From Candidatus Rokuibacteriota bacterium (GTDB lineage: Bacteria; Methylomirabilota; Methylomirabilia; Rokubacteriales; CSP1-6), in NCBI GenBank assembly GCA_016184365.1, contig JACPCW010000078.1, positions 1 to 64,000 of the forward strand: 64,000 nt of DNA. Direction: 5' to 3'. Both the position numbers and the translations under genes were made by a program. The notes under the pieces were generated by a model. The model was not told the DNA's origin. It saw only the letters and a program-made list of their open reading frames with translations, and made no database searches. Position 1 is the stretch's first letter; every line of letters begins with the position of its first letter. Positions 1 to 9,083 of the stretch are shown one piece after another.

Positions 1-2
1 TG

Positions 3-584
3 CTGACGATCACGAACGTCGTCGGCTCGGCGCTGGCGCGCGAAGCGACCGGCGTGCTGTACATGCACGCGGGACCGGAGATCGGCGTGGCGTCGACCAC
101 GGCGTTCGTGACGATGATCGTGTCCACGTACCTGCTGGCGCTCTGGCTCGGGCGGCAGCGTGGCGCCATCACGGCCGAGGACGTGAAGAAGCACATCCAC
201 GACCTCGTCGAGATTCCGCGGCTCGTCGAGACGGTGCTCGAGCAGGACGGCCGCATCGCGGCGCTCGCGCGTGAGCTCGCCGGCGGCGAGATGAAGCACG
301 GGCCGATCGCGCTCATCGCGGACCGGCTGCCGGTCGTCGCGCTCATGCCGCGCGACGGCTCCTACGACCGCATGCTCGGGAACATCGAGGAGGTGCGCGC
401 GCGCGACGGCCTGGTGATCGCGATCGCTCACCCGGGGGACCGGACGGTCGCCTCGAAGGCGGATCACGTCATCGACGTGCCGCTGGCGGCGGAGCTGCTG
501 CTGCCGATCCTCACGACGATCCCGCTGCAGCTGCTCGCGTACCACATCGCGGTGCGCCTGGCGAAGTCGGTCACGGTCGAGTAA
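3..584 (+). CDS. glmS: Glucosamine-6-phosphate synthase, C-terminal part (5' end outside window), with internal deletions
   Basis: The gene runs in from the left edge. The reading frame opens with the isomerase-domain signature NVVGSALAREATGVLY, then HAGPEIGVAS, and closes with LAKSVTVE, the invariant GlmS C-terminus with the Schiff-base lysine. GlmS makes glucosamine-6-phosphate from fructose-6-phosphate and glutamine for cell-wall synthesis. This copy is odd. After IAALARELA the frame jumps straight to GGEMKHGPIAL, omitting about 40 residues that in the family include the ALEGALKLKE segment (K485 and catalytic E488 in E. coli). The roughly 11 residues before LAKSVTVE are missing too, and the usual STKAFTTQ reads STTAFVTM. 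The equivalent of H504 (KHGP) is kept. The frame is intact, so this may be a diverged SIS-domain paralog, a decayed GlmS or an assembly artefact. Confidence 0.75.
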   Translation: MTITNVVGSALAREATGVLYMHAGPEIGVASTTAFVTMIVSTYLLALWLGRQRGAITAEDVKKHIHDLVEIPRLVETVLEQDGRIAALARELAGGEMKHGPIALIADRLPVVALMPRDGSYDRMLGNIEEVRARDGLVIAIAHPGDRTVASKADHVIDVPLAAELLLPILTTIPLQLLAYHIAVRLAKSVTVE

Positions 585-618
585 ACGCAACGCGACGGCC
601 GCCGACGCGGGTGATCGA

Positions 619-684
619 GACCGGCCCCGGGTGTCCCGGGGCCGGTCGAGCGTTCGGGGGTTCGGGGGCCATTTCGGGGCCCCC
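619..684 (+). repeat. Two-hairpin intergenic element, copy 1
   Basis: Hairpin 1 (619-647) is a perfect 13-bp stem, GACCGGCCCCGGG with its complement, closed by loop TGT. A G-rich spacer follows, then hairpin 2 (664-684), stem GGGGGCC with loop ATTTCGG. The element lies about 25 bp before the pcrA start. It is not followed by a T-tract. Confidence 0.85.
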
Positions 685-697
685 ATCTCAAACGGTT

Positions 698-703
698 TAC
701 AAT
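698..703 (+). promoter_or_regulatory. Candidate -10 element for a leaderless pcrA transcript
   Basis: TACAAT lies only 6 nt before the pcrA ATG. A -10 box at this distance would start transcription at or next to the start codon. No Shine-Dalgarno sequence is visible, and the poor -35 (TTTCGG) falls inside repeat copy 1. The same arrangement recurs at 40426, 39367 and 52198. Confidence 0.45.
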
Positions 704-709
704 CCGTCG

Positions 710-2860
710 ATGCCCTTCGATGTCGTACGCCTCCTCGACGAGCTGAATCCCGCGCAGCGCGACGCAGTGACCGCCGGCGATGGTCCGCTCCTCGTCCTCG
801 CCGGCGCCGGCAGCGGCAAGACGCGCGTGATCGCCCATCGCATCGCGCACCTGGTCGGCGTGCGCGACATCCATTCGCGTAACATCCTCGCCGTCACGTT
901 CACGAACAAGGCGGCGGGCGAGATGGCGCGACGCGTGGATGCGCTCGTGGCGCCGCTCGGGATCCGCGCCCCGCTGATCGCGACGTTCCACTCGGCGTGC
1001 GTGCGCATCCTGCGTCAGCACGGGCGCGCGATCGGGCTGCAGCCGAACTTCACGATCTACGACGAGGACGATCGCCAGGCGCTCGTGAAGGAATGCATGA
1101 AGGAAGGTGAGCTGGTCGAGCGCGCCTTCACGCCGTCGATCGTGGCCCACCGCATCTCGTATCTGAAGAACCAGATGCTGAGCGTCGCGGACACGCTCCG
1201 CGATGCGCGCGGGCCCTGGGAGCAGAAGCTCGCGCTCGTGTATTCGCGCTACGAGAAGCGGCTGCGGGAGACGGGCGGCGTCGACTTCGACGACCTGCTA
1301 CTGCAGACCGTGCGGCTCTACACCGAGTCGCCGGAGACGCTCGCGTGGTACCGTGGTCTCTGGCGCCACGTGCTCGTGGACGAGTACCAGGACACGAACC
1401 GCGCGCAGTACCAGATCATCCGGATGCTCACGTCGGAGCATCGCAACGTCACGGTCGTCGGCGACCCGGACCAGAGCGTGTACAAGTGGCGCGGCGCCGA
1501 CATCCGCAACATCCTCGACTGGGAAGCCGACTATCCCGACACCAAGGTCGTCAAGCTCGAGCAGAACTACCGATCGACGCAGCGCATCCTGTCGCTCGCC
1601 GCGGCCGTCATCGCCAACAACCGCGCGCGCAAGGACAAGACGCTCTGGACGGAGAACCCCGAAGGCGACACCGCGCGCGTGTATCGGGCGTGGGACGAGC
1701 ACGAGGAAGCGAACTTCGTCGCGCGGACGACGCTGACCATCCGAAGCGAAGGCGTGCCGTGGGACGGGGTCGCGATCTTCTATCGCACCAACGCCCAGTC
1801 CCGCGTCGTGGAAGACGCGCTGCGCCGCGCGCGCATCCCGTACACGATCGTCGGCGGCGTGCGATTCTACGAGCGCAAAGAGATCAAGGACACGCTGGCC
1901 TACCTGCGCCTGATCCTGAATCCGAACGACGACGTGGCGTTCCGCCGGGCGATCGGCGCGCCGCCGCGCGGCATCGGCGCGACGACCCTCGCGCGGCTCG
2001 ATGAAGTCGCGATGGACGACGCGACACCGCTGCTGCGAGTCGCGGAAAAGCCGCCGCCGGACGTCCGCGGCAAAGCGCGTCGCGGGCTCGAAGACTTCTT
2101 CGCGCTGATCACGCGGCTGTCGGCCGATCGTCCGTCGATGCCGGCGCCCGCGTTCATCGATCTCGTGCTCAACGCGTCCGGTTACCGGAAATCGCTCGTC
2201 GACGAGCGCTCGCCCGAGTCGGAGGCGCGGCTCGAGAACCTGGAAGAGCTCGTCGCCGCCGCGGAAGATTACGTCCACGCGACGCCGGACGGAACGCTCG
2301 AAGGCTTCCTCGACAGCGTCGCGCTCATGAGCGACATCGATGAGCTCAAGGACGCGGAGTCGCGCGTCACGCTCATGACACTGCATTCGGCCAAGGGGCT
2401 CGAGTTCCCGGTGGTGTTCCTGACCGGGCTCGAGGAAGGCGTCTTCCCGCACGCGCGGTCGATGGACGACCCGGAGGAGATCGAGGAAGAGCGCCGGCTG
2501 TGCTACGTCGGCATCACCCGCGCGCGCGAGCGACTGTACCTGTCGTTCGCGCTCCACCGGCGGATTCACGGCTACGGCGTCGGCGAGCCGTCGCGCTTCC
2601 TGCGCGAGATGCCCGAGGCCGAGCTGCAGTTCGTCAACGTCCGCCGGGCGCCGGACTTCGAAGCGGCGGCGCCGGTCGAGCGCTTCGAGGACGAGTCGTG
2701 GCCGATCAAGGTGGGCGCCCGCGTCCGTCACGCGCGGTTCGGCGAAGGGCTGGTCGTCGGCGTCGAGCGCGACGGCGCGGACACGATCGTCACGGTCGGC
2801 TTCGCGAGCGTCGGCCGCAAGCGTCTGTCGATGCAGTACGCGCAGCTGGAGCAGATCTGA
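710..2860 (+). CDS. pcrA: ATP-dependent DNA helicase PcrA/UvrD (superfamily 1A)
   Basis: A 716-residue 3'-5' helicase for nucleotide-excision repair and removal of stalled complexes. Walker A is AGAGSGKTR (about residues 31-39). Walker B is DEYQDTN (about 224), followed by [12 protein letters not shown] and the QNYRST motif. Motif V/VI segments are [11 protein letters not shown] (about 557) and [11 protein letters not shown] (about 600). The last 50 residues ([17 protein letters not shown] onward) form the Tudor-like tail that in PcrA/UvrD contacts RNA polymerase. The ATG at 710 is chosen because earlier in-frame codons lie inside repeat copy 1 and match no family sequence. The length is normal. 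gatC follows 2 bp after the stop. Confidence 0.95.
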   Translation: MPFDVVRLLDELNPAQRDAVTAGDGPLLVLAGAGSGKTRVIAHRIAHLVGVRDIHSRNILAVTFTNKAAGEMARRVDALVAPLGIRAPLIATFHSACVRILRQHGRAIGLQPNFTIYDEDDRQALVKECMKEGELVERAFTPSIVAHRISYLKNQMLSVADTLRDARGPWEQKLALVYSRYEKRLRETGGVDFDDLLLQTVRLYTESPETLAWYRGLWRHVLVDEYQDTNRAQYQIIRMLTSEHRNVTVVGDPDQSVYKWRGADIRNILDWEADYPDTKVVKLEQNYRSTQRILSLAAAVIANNRARKDKTLWTENPEGDTARVYRAWDEHEEANFVARTTLTIRSEGVPWDGVAIFYRTNAQSRVVEDALRRARIPYTIVGGVRFYERKEIKDTLAYLRLILNPNDDVAFRRAIGAPPRGIGATTLARLDEVAMDDATPLLRVAEKPPPDVRGKARRGLEDFFALITRLSADRPSMPAPAFIDLVLNASGYRKSLVDERSPESEARLENLEELVAAAEDYVHATPDGTLEGFLDSVALMSDIDELKDAESRVTLMTLHSAKGLEFPVVFLTGLEEGVFPHARSMDDPEEIEEERRLCYVGITRARERLYLSFALHRRIHGYGVGEPSRFLREMPEAELQFVNVRRAPDFEAAAPVERFEDESWPIKVGARVRHARFGEGLVVGVERDGADTIVTVGFASVGRKRLSMQYAQLEQI

Positions 2861-2862
2861 CC

Positions 2863-3150
2863 ATGATCACGAGACAGGACGTCGAGCACGTCGCGCGCCT
2901 TGCCCGCCTGCACCTGTCCGACGACGAAAAGGAGCGCATGCGCGTCCAGCTCGACGCGATCCTCGCGTACATCGACAAGCTGACGGCGCTCGACATCGAG
3001 GGCGTCGAGCCGACCTCGCACGCGGTGCCGCTCCTGAATGTCATGCGCGACGACGAGCCGGCGCCGTCGATGCCGCAGGGCGACGCGCTCGCGAATGCGC
3101 CGGACCGCGCCGGCGAATTCTTCCGCGTGCCGCGCATCATCGAGGACTGA
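2863..3150 (+). CDS. gatC: Asp-tRNA(Asn)/Glu-tRNA(Gln) amidotransferase subunit C
   Basis: A 95-residue GatC, the small subunit that clamps GatA and GatB together in the GatCAB complex. That complex amidates misacylated Glu-tRNA(Gln) and/or Asp-tRNA(Asn). The N-terminus [16 protein letters not shown], the central [11 protein letters not shown] and the C-terminal region with DEP and a final FFRVPRI are typical. The stop codon shares its final base with the gatA start (TGATG), so the two are probably translationally coupled. The order C-A-B is a common bacterial arrangement. Confidence 0.95.
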   Translation: MITRQDVEHVARLARLHLSDDEKERMRVQLDAILAYIDKLTALDIEGVEPTSHAVPLLNVMRDDEPAPSMPQGDALANAPDRAGEFFRVPRIIED

Positions 3151-4616
3151 TGCCGACCGCGCTCACCGCGCTGACGATCCACGAGCTGACGGAGCGCTAC
3201 CGCCGCGGCGACGTGAAGCCGTCCGACGTCGCCGACGCGTATCTGTCGCGCATCGAGCGTCTCGACGGCGACGTCGGCGCCTATCTCGCCGTGACGCACG
3301 ATCGCGCGCGTGCCGCCGCGCGCGCCGCCGACGAGCGCTATCGCGCCGGACGCCCGCTCGGTCCGCTCGATGGCGCGCCGGTCTCGATCAAGGACGTCTT
3401 CTGCACCCGTGGCGTGCCGACGACGTGCGGCTCGAAGATCCTCGAGGGTTTCGTGCCGCCGTACGACGCGACGGTCGTGGCGCGCCTCGAGGCGGCCGGC
3501 GCCGTGATGCTCGGCAAGACGAACATGGACGAGTTCGCGATGGGCTCGTCCACCGAGCACTCGGCGTACAAGCTGACGCGCAATCCGTGGGACCTCTCGC
3601 GCGTGCCCGGCGGCTCGTCGGGCGGTTCGGCCGCCGCGGTCGCCGGAGAGCTCGGCCTGGCCGCGCTCGGCACGGACACCGGCGGATCGATCCGCCAGCC
3701 CGGCGCGTTCTGCGGCGTCGTCGGTCTCAAGCCGACGTACGGCCGCGTGTCGCGCTACGGCGTCATCGCGTTCGCGTCCTCGCTCGATCATCCCGGCCCG
3801 CTCACGCGCGACGTTCGCGATTGCGCGCTGGTGCTCCGGGCGATCGCGGGCGTCGACCCGCACGACGCGACGTCCGTCGACGAACCCGTGCCGGACTATG
3901 CGGCGCTCCTCGACCAGGGCGTCCGCGGGCTCCGGCTCGGCGTGCCGCGCGAGTACTTCGCCGAAGGCCTCGATCCGGAAATCGAGCGGGCGGTGCGCGC
4001 CGCGATCGAGCGCCTGCGCGATCTGGGCGCGACGCTCGAAGACGTGTCGCTGCCGACGACGGATTACGGACTCGCCGTGTACTACATCGTCGCGCCCGCC
4101 GAAGCGTCGTCGAACCTCGCGCGCTACGACGGGGTGAAGTACGGGCTCCGCGCGCCGGGCGGCAAGGACCTCATCGACATGGAGAGCCGCACGCGTGCGG
4201 CCGGCTTCGGCGCCGAGGTGAAGCGACGGATCATGCTCGGCACCTACGCGCTGTCGGCCGGCTATTACGACGCCTACTACGGGCGCGCCCAGAAGGTGCG
4301 CACGCTCGTGAAGCGCGACTTCGAAGCCGCGTTCGCGCGCGTCGACCTGCTCCTCGCGCCGACGACGCCGAGCGTGGCGTTCAAGCACGGCGAGAAGGAA
4401 GATCCGCTCGCGATGTACCTGAACGACGTGTACACGGTCGGCGGCGATCTCGCCGGGCTGCCCGCGATCTCGGTGCGCTGCGGCTTCAGCAGCAACGGGT
4501 TGCCGATCGGACTGCAGATCATCGGCCGGCCCTTCGACGAGGCGCGCGTGCTGCGGACGGCGTACAGCTACGAGCAGGCAACCGACTGGCTCGCGCGCCG
4601 GCCGGAGCTCGCATGA
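3150..4616 (+). CDS. gatA: Asp-tRNA(Asn)/Glu-tRNA(Gln) amidotransferase subunit A
   Basis: A 488-residue amidase-signature protein, the glutaminase subunit that releases ammonia from glutamine for GatB. The Ser-cisSer-Lys catalytic set is visible: K81 in [11 protein letters not shown]156 in [13 protein letters not shown] and S180 in [12 protein letters not shown]. The C-terminus has the expected [15 protein letters not shown]. Its start overlaps the gatC stop. The stop is followed by about 100 bp containing repeat copy 2 and then gatB. Confidence 0.97.
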   Translation: MPTALTALTIHELTERYRRGDVKPSDVADAYLSRIERLDGDVGAYLAVTHDRARAAARAADERYRAGRPLGPLDGAPVSIKDVFCTRGVPTTCGSKILEGFVPPYDATVVARLEAAGAVMLGKTNMDEFAMGSSTEHSAYKLTRNPWDLSRVPGGSSGGSAAAVAGELGLAALGTDTGGSIRQPGAFCGVVGLKPTYGRVSRYGVIAFASSLDHPGPLTRDVRDCALVLRAIAGVDPHDATSVDEPVPDYAALLDQGVRGLRLGVPREYFAEGLDPEIERAVRAAIERLRDLGATLEDVSLPTTDYGLAVYYIVAPAEASSNLARYDGVKYGLRAPGGKDLIDMESRTRAAGFGAEVKRRIMLGTYALSAGYYDAYYGRAQKVRTLVKRDFEAAFARVDLLLAPTTPSVAFKHGEKEDPLAMYLNDVYTVGGDLAGLPAISVRCGFSSNGLPIGLQIIGRPFDEARVLRTAYSYEQATDWLARRPELA

Positions 4617-4640
4617 CTGCCGGACAGCGTGAGTTCGAGG

Positions 4641-4708
4641 CGCGCCACGGCTTCGCCGAGGCGCGTCCGAGCGTTGGGGGGGTGGGGGGCCATGTCGGGG
4701 CCCCCCAC
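4641..4708 (+). repeat. Two-hairpin intergenic element, copy 2
   Basis: Hairpin 1 (4641-4665) has stem CGCGCC, an A.A mismatch, then CGGC closed by loop TTC. Hairpin 2 (4682-4708) is a perfect 10-bp stem GTGGGGGGCC with loop ATGTCGG. It sits between co-directional gatA and gatB and ends 8 bp before the gatB ATG. There is no T-tract. Confidence 0.9.
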
Positions 4709-4716
4709 GTTGTCCA

Positions 4717-6168
4717 ATGACCATCTTTCAGACGGTCATTGGACTAGAGGTCCATGCCCAGCTCCTGACGCGCTCGAAGATGTTCTGCGGCTGCGCGACG
4801 ACGTTCGGCGCGGCGCCGAACACGCAGACCTGCCCCGTCTGCCAGGGCATGCCGGGCGTGCTGCCGGTCGTGAACCGGCGCGCGATCGAGTTCGCCGTCC
4901 GTACGGCGCTTGCCTTCGACTGCCGCATCAATGCGGCGTGCCGGTTCGCGCGCAAGCACTACTACTACCCGGACATGCCGAAGAACTTCCAGATCAGCCA
5001 GTATGAGGAGCCGCTGGCCGAGGAAGGCCATCTCGACATCGAGCTCGCCGACGGCACGCCGCGCACGATCGGCATCCAGCGGCTGCATCTGGAAGAAGAC
5101 GTCGGCAAGCTCGTGCACGAGGGCACGCTCGAGACCGCGCAGGCGAGCCTGGTCGACTTCAACCGCGCCGGCATGCCGCTCATGGAAACGGTGTCGAAGC
5201 CGGATATCCGGTCGCCGGAAGAGGCGTCGGCCTACCTGCGGGCCTTCCGCGCGGTGCTCGTCTATCTCGGCGTCTGCGACGGCAACATGGAGGAAGGGTC
5301 GCTGCGCTGCGACGCCAACGTGTCCATCCGACCGCGGGGCACGGCCGAGCTCGGAACGAAGGTCGAGATCAAGAACCTCAACTCGTTCCGTAACGTGCAG
5401 CGCGCGCTCGAGTACGAGGTGAAGCGGCAGGCGGACGCGCTCTCGCGCGGCGAGCGGATCGTGCAGGAGACGCGGCTGTGGGACGCCGACCGCGGCCACA
5501 CGCGATCGATGCGCTCGAAAGAATACGCGCACGACTATCGCTACTTCCCCGAGCCCGACCTGACGCCACTCGCGCTCGACGCGCGGTGGATCGACGAGAT
5601 TCGCGCGTCACTCCCGGAGCTGCCACGCGCACGGCGCCGGCGGTTCGTCTCGCAATACCAGCTGCCCGCCTACGACGCCGACCAGCTGACGCAGAGCCGC
5701 GCGCTCGCCGAGTACTTCGAGGCCGCGGTGACGGCGGGCGCATCGCCGAAGGCGACCGCGAACTGGACGATGTCCGAGCTGCTGCGTGAGATCGCGGCCG
5801 ATGACGAGGATGCGATCCGCCGCTCGCCCGTCTCGCCCGCGAACCTCGCCGGTCTGCTCCGCCTGATGGACGAGGGCACGATCAGCGGCAAGATCGCCAA
5901 GGACGTCTTCGGAAAGATGGTCCAGACGGGCGACACCGCCCAGGCGATCGTCGAGCGCGAAGGTCTCACCCAGGTCGCCGACGCCGGGGCGATCCGCGCG
6001 ATCGTCGACGACGTGATCGCCAGGAACCCCAAGGCCGTCGCGGACTTCAAGAACGGCAACGCCAAGGCCGCCGGCGCGCTCGTCGGGCAGGTGATGAAGG
6101 CGACGCAGGGCAAAGCGAACCCCGCGCTGGCCAACCAGCTGGTCCAGGAGAAGCTGACGAAAATGTGA
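4717..6168 (+). CDS. gatB: Asp-tRNA(Asn)/Glu-tRNA(Gln) amidotransferase subunit B
   Basis: A 483-residue GatB, the kinase/transamidase subunit that activates the misacylated tRNA with ATP and adds ammonia from GatA. Zinc-site cysteines C24, C26, C39 and C42 are present (KMFCGC and TQTCPVC). The [18 protein letters not shown] signature, the EDVGKLVH segment and a C-terminal tail-binding (YqeY-like) domain are intact. The ATG at 4717 comes right after repeat copy 2. No Shine-Dalgarno motif is visible between the second hairpin and the start, so initiation may depend on coupling, on the structure, or on a leaderless message. Confidence 0.96.
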   Translation: MTIFQTVIGLEVHAQLLTRSKMFCGCATTFGAAPNTQTCPVCQGMPGVLPVVNRRAIEFAVRTALAFDCRINAACRFARKHYYYPDMPKNFQISQYEEPLAEEGHLDIELADGTPRTIGIQRLHLEEDVGKLVHEGTLETAQASLVDFNRAGMPLMETVSKPDIRSPEEASAYLRAFRAVLVYLGVCDGNMEEGSLRCDANVSIRPRGTAELGTKVEIKNLNSFRNVQRALEYEVKRQADALSRGERIVQETRLWDADRGHTRSMRSKEYAHDYRYFPEPDLTPLALDARWIDEIRASLPELPRARRRRFVSQYQLPAYDADQLTQSRALAEYFEAAVTAGASPKATANWTMSELLREIAADDEDAIRRSPVSPANLAGLLRLMDEGTISGKIAKDVFGKMVQTGDTAQAIVEREGLTQVADAGAIRAIVDDVIARNPKAVADFKNGNAKAAGALVGQVMKATQGKANPALANQLVQEKLTKM

Positions 6169-6178
6169 CCGGGTGACC

Positions 6179-6184
6179 TATAAT
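6179..6184 (+). promoter_or_regulatory. Candidate -10 box of ftsE
   Basis: A perfect TATAAT lies in the 29-bp gap between the gatB stop and the ftsE ATG (6198). The -35 region, inside the end of gatB, is weak (TGACGA). A start of transcription 6-8 bp downstream would leave only a few bases of leader before the ATG. An in-frame GTG at 6189 would be too close to the box. Confidence 0.45.
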
Positions 6185-6197
6185 CGAAGTGCCCGTT

Positions 6198-6869
6198 ATG
6201 ATTGAGCTTCAGGGCGTCTGGAAGACCTTCTCTGTTGGGCCCGTGAAGGTCCCCGCCTTGAGCGACGTGTCGTTCAGGGTGACCCGCGGCGAGTTCGTCG
6301 TGCTCACGGGTCCCAGCGGCGCCGGCAAGACCACCCTCCTCCGTCTGCTCTACCGCGAAGACGTGCCGAGCGAAGGCGAGATCTCCGTGCTTGGTCAGGA
6401 GTTGAATTCCGCCCGGCGCAGAGAAGTCGCGGCGCTTCGCCGTTCCATCGGCATCGTCTTCCAGGACTCGAAGCTGCTGCCGGGCCGCACGGTGTACGAG
6501 AACATCGCGTTCGTGCTGCGTGTGACCGGCACGCAGAGGAGCGAGATCACCGCGCGCGTCTTCGACGCGCTGCGCGCCGTCGGTCTGTCGGCGCGCGCGC
6601 AGGCGTATCCCGCGCAGCTGTCGCAGGGCGAAGCGCAGCGTGCCGCGCTCGCGCGCGCGATCGTGCGCCGGCCGACGCTGCTGCTCGCCGACGAGCCGAC
6701 GGGCAACATCGACGACGCCATGGCGGCGGAGATCCACGACGTCATCAAGGACATCTGGGTCAGCGGCACGACGGTGCTGTTCGCGACGCACCAGGCGCGC
6801 CTGGCCACGCTGCTCAAACGCCGCACGCTCGTCCTCGAAGGCGGGCGCCTCGTGAAAGACCAGGGCTAG
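6198..6869 (+). CDS. ftsE: Cell-division ABC transporter ATP-binding protein FtsE
   Basis: A 223-residue ABC ATPase. Walker A is TGPSGAGKTT (about 37-46), the Q-loop VFQDSKLLPG, the signature LSQGEAQR (family form LSGGEQQR, so the G is changed to Q), and Walker B LLLADEPTGN. FtsE works with FtsX at the septum to switch on peptidoglycan hydrolases through a LytM/coiled-coil factor. ftsX starts 4 bp after the stop. A degenerate LytM protein follows ftsX, consistent with the usual FtsEX-EnvC type module. Confidence 0.92.
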   Translation: MIELQGVWKTFSVGPVKVPALSDVSFRVTRGEFVVLTGPSGAGKTTLLRLLYREDVPSEGEISVLGQELNSARRREVAALRRSIGIVFQDSKLLPGRTVYENIAFVLRVTGTQRSEITARVFDALRAVGLSARAQAYPAQLSQGEAQRAALARAIVRRPTLLLADEPTGNIDDAMAAEIHDVIKDIWVSGTTVLFATHQARLATLLKRRTLVLEGGRLVKDQG

Positions 6870-6872
6870 CCG

Positions 6873-7754
6873 GTGCTCGGCTTCCTCATCGCGGAGGCGC
6901 TGCGGGACCTCCGGCGCGCAGGTCGCGTCGCGCTGTCGGCGATGCTGCTGATCACGCTCGCGCTCGCCGCGCTCGGCGCCTTCTGGACGCTGACGTCGAA
7001 CCTCGGCGACGCCGTCGCGAAGTGGCGCGACCGCGTCCGCGTCATCGTGTATCTCAAGTCGGAGCCGGATCCGGCGAGCGTGCCGGCGCTGCTCGCGCGC
7101 GTGCAGGCGGTGCCCGGCGTCGCGAGCGCGACGTACGTCGGCCGCACGCAGGCGCTCGCCTCGCTCAAGCGCGTGCTCGGCAAGGACGCCACGGTCGTCG
7201 ACCACCTCGGCGCGAATCCGCTGTCCGCGTCGATCGAGATCGCGCCGGCGGCGTCGGCCTCGGCGTCGCCGGAAGCGGCGCGCGCGATGCTCGCGCGTCT
7301 CGCGGAGTTTCCCGAGGCCGAAGAGGTCGCCGGCAGCGCCGACTGGGTGGAGCGGCTGTCCGAGTGGCAGCGTCTGCTCGCGTTCGTCGGTCTCGGCATC
7401 GGCGGCGTGCTGGCACTTGCCGCGATCCTGACCGTGACGACGGCGACGACGCTCGTGCTGCACGCGCGACGCCAGGAGACGGAGATCATGCGGCTCGTCG
7501 GCGCGCCGGAGTTCGTGATCCGTCTGCCGCTCCTGCTCCAGGGCATGCTGCAGGGCCTCGTCGGCGCGGTCGTCGCGGTCGGGCTGCTCGTCGGCGCCTG
7601 GCGTCTCGGCGCGCCGCACTTCGAGCCCCTGATCGAGCTCACGCTCGGTCTGCCGCAGCTCACGTTCATGCCGCCGGTCCAGCTGGCGGCCCTGGTCGTC
7701 ACGGGCACGCTGCTCGGCGGTCTCGGCGGCTGGCTGGCGCGGGCCGGCCGGTGA
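6873..7754 (+). CDS. ftsX: Cell-division protein FtsX
   Basis: A 293-residue permease-like protein starting at GTG. One membrane segment lies near residues 20-42. A large extracytoplasmic loop carries the RVRVIVYLK and SLKRVLGKDATV motifs, and three C-terminal membrane segments follow (about 170-195, 215-245 and 265-290). FtsX transmits the FtsE ATPase cycle across the membrane to an EnvC-like hydrolase activator, which here is probably the next gene. Separated from it by repeat copy 3. Confidence 0.9.
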   Translation: MLGFLIAEALRDLRRAGRVALSAMLLITLALAALGAFWTLTSNLGDAVAKWRDRVRVIVYLKSEPDPASVPALLARVQAVPGVASATYVGRTQALASLKRVLGKDATVVDHLGANPLSASIEIAPAASASASPEAARAMLARLAEFPEAEEVAGSADWVERLSEWQRLLAFVGLGIGGVLALAAILTVTTATTLVLHARRQETEIMRLVGAPEFVIRLPLLLQGMLQGLVGAVVAVGLLVGAWRLGAPHFEPLIELTLGLPQLTFMPPVQLAALVVTGTLLGGLGGWLARAGR

Positions 7755-7778
7755 TCGGCGAAACGGGCGTGATCGAGA

Positions 7779-7846
7779 AGCGCCACGGGTTCCCCGGGGC
7801 GCTGCGAACGCTGGGGGGCGTGGGGGGCCATTTCGGGGCCCCACAC
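7779..7846 (+). repeat. Two-hairpin intergenic element, copy 3
   Basis: Hairpin 1 (7779-7803) has stem AGCGCC, an A.G mismatch, then CGGG closed by TTC. Hairpin 2 (about 7820-7844) has a left arm with six G and a right arm with only four C, so this copy is slightly degraded. It ends about 5 bp before the ATG of the LytM gene. Confidence 0.85.
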
Positions 7847-7849
7847 CTG

Positions 7850-9055
7850 ATGACGTTCCGGCGCGTCGCGATCCTCGCCGCCCTCGCCGTCATCGCCGGC
7901 ATGACACCGGCGACGGCGCAGGCGCCGAAGAAGGACGATCGGCTGCAGCAGGAGCAGAAGCGACTCCAGGAAACGCAGCGCCAGCTGAAGGACGAGCGCG
8001 AGAAGGCCGCGGAAGCACGCCGCCGTGAGACGTCGGTGCTCGCGGAGCTCGAGGAGATCGACCGGCGGCTCGCCGAGAAGCAGCGCGAGGTGAAGCAGCT
8101 CGACGGGAAGATCCGGCGCGCTCAGGCCGACGTCCAGGGGCTGCGTGGAGAGATCCGGCGGCTCGAGGGCGACCGTACGAGTCAGCAGGAGGCGCTCGCA
8201 CAGCGGCTGCGAACGATCTACAAGGTGCACGCGCAGGGCGGTGCGCTGCCGCTGATCCTGTCGTCCGACGATCCGGTCGCGCGCGCAGCGACGGTTCGGC
8301 AGCTCGCGCGAGTCGCCGTTCTGGACGCCCGGATCATTCGAGAGTATCGTGTAACTTCGGACCGACTCGGAGAGAAACGGTCACGGGAGGAAGCGCGCGA
8401 GGCCGAGCTCGCGGGCCTCCGGGTGGACGCCCGGCGCGAACAGCAGGAAGTCGATCGCGAAGCGGGGAAACGTCGCGTGCTGCTCGCGAAAGTTCGTGAC
8501 GAACGCGTCTACCACGAGCGGATGGTCGGCGAGCTCACCGAGGCGTCACGCCGCCTTGAAGCGTTCATCCGCGATCTTCAGGCCAAGCAGCGCCGCCTGG
8601 CCAAGATTCCCCCGCCGAAGGGTGGCGTCGAGCCACCGGGCACCGGGTTCGGCACGCTGCGGGGACGGATGCCGTGGCCGACGGCCGGTCGGATCGTGAC
8701 CGCCTTCGGCGCGCAGGTGCATCCCCGGTTCGGAACGCGGACGTTCCGGAACGGCGTCGACATCGAGGCCAGCGAAGGCACCGACGTTCTCGCGGTGTAT
8801 CCGGGGAACGTCGTGTACACGGGATGGTTCAAAGGTTACGGTAACCTGATCATCCTGGACCACGGGCACGAGTACTACACGCTGTACGCGCACGTCGCGG
8901 AGATCCTGGTCCGCGAGGGAGACGACGTGAAGCAGGGCCAACGGATCGGAACCGTCGGCGATACCGGATCGCTCGCGGGCGCCCGGCTGTACTTCGAAGT
9001 GCGGTATCAGGGCAAGCCGCTCGATCCAGAACACTGGCTCCGGCAACGGGGCTGA
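7850..9055 (+). CDS. EnvC-like LytM (degenerate M23) peptidoglycan hydrolase activator
   Basis: A 401-residue exported protein. Residues 1-25 are a signal peptide (hydrophobic core, then ATAQA). Residues about 30-120 and 180-240 are Glu/Lys/Arg-rich coiled coil. Residues about 273-401 form a LytM domain (GRIVTAFGAQVHPRFGTRTF, then YGNLIILDHGHEYYTLYAHV). Zinc-ligand positions are changed: the first HxxxD reads NGVDIEA, and the last HxH reads RLYFEVR. This resembles E. coli EnvC, which activates amidases rather than cutting peptidoglycan itself. It directly follows ftsEX, which supports that role. The ATG at 7850 gives a clean signal peptide. Some LytM proteins with fewer ligands are active, so loss of catalysis is inferred. 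Confidence 0.85.
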   Translation: MTFRRVAILAALAVIAGMTPATAQAPKKDDRLQQEQKRLQETQRQLKDEREKAAEARRRETSVLAELEEIDRRLAEKQREVKQLDGKIRRAQADVQGLRGEIRRLEGDRTSQQEALAQRLRTIYKVHAQGGALPLILSSDDPVARAATVRQLARVAVLDARIIREYRVTSDRLGEKRSREEAREAELAGLRVDARREQQEVDREAGKRRVLLAKVRDERVYHERMVGELTEASRRLEAFIRDLQAKQRRLAKIPPPKGGVEPPGTGFGTLRGRMPWPTAGRIVTAFGAQVHPRFGTRTFRNGVDIEASEGTDVLAVYPGNVVYTGWFKGYGNLIILDHGHEYYTLYAHVAEILVREGDDVKQGQRIGTVGDTGSLAGARLYFEVRYQGKPLDPEHWLRQRG

Positions 9056-9083
9056 TGCGGTGAAGGGGCATCAGGGGGAATCC

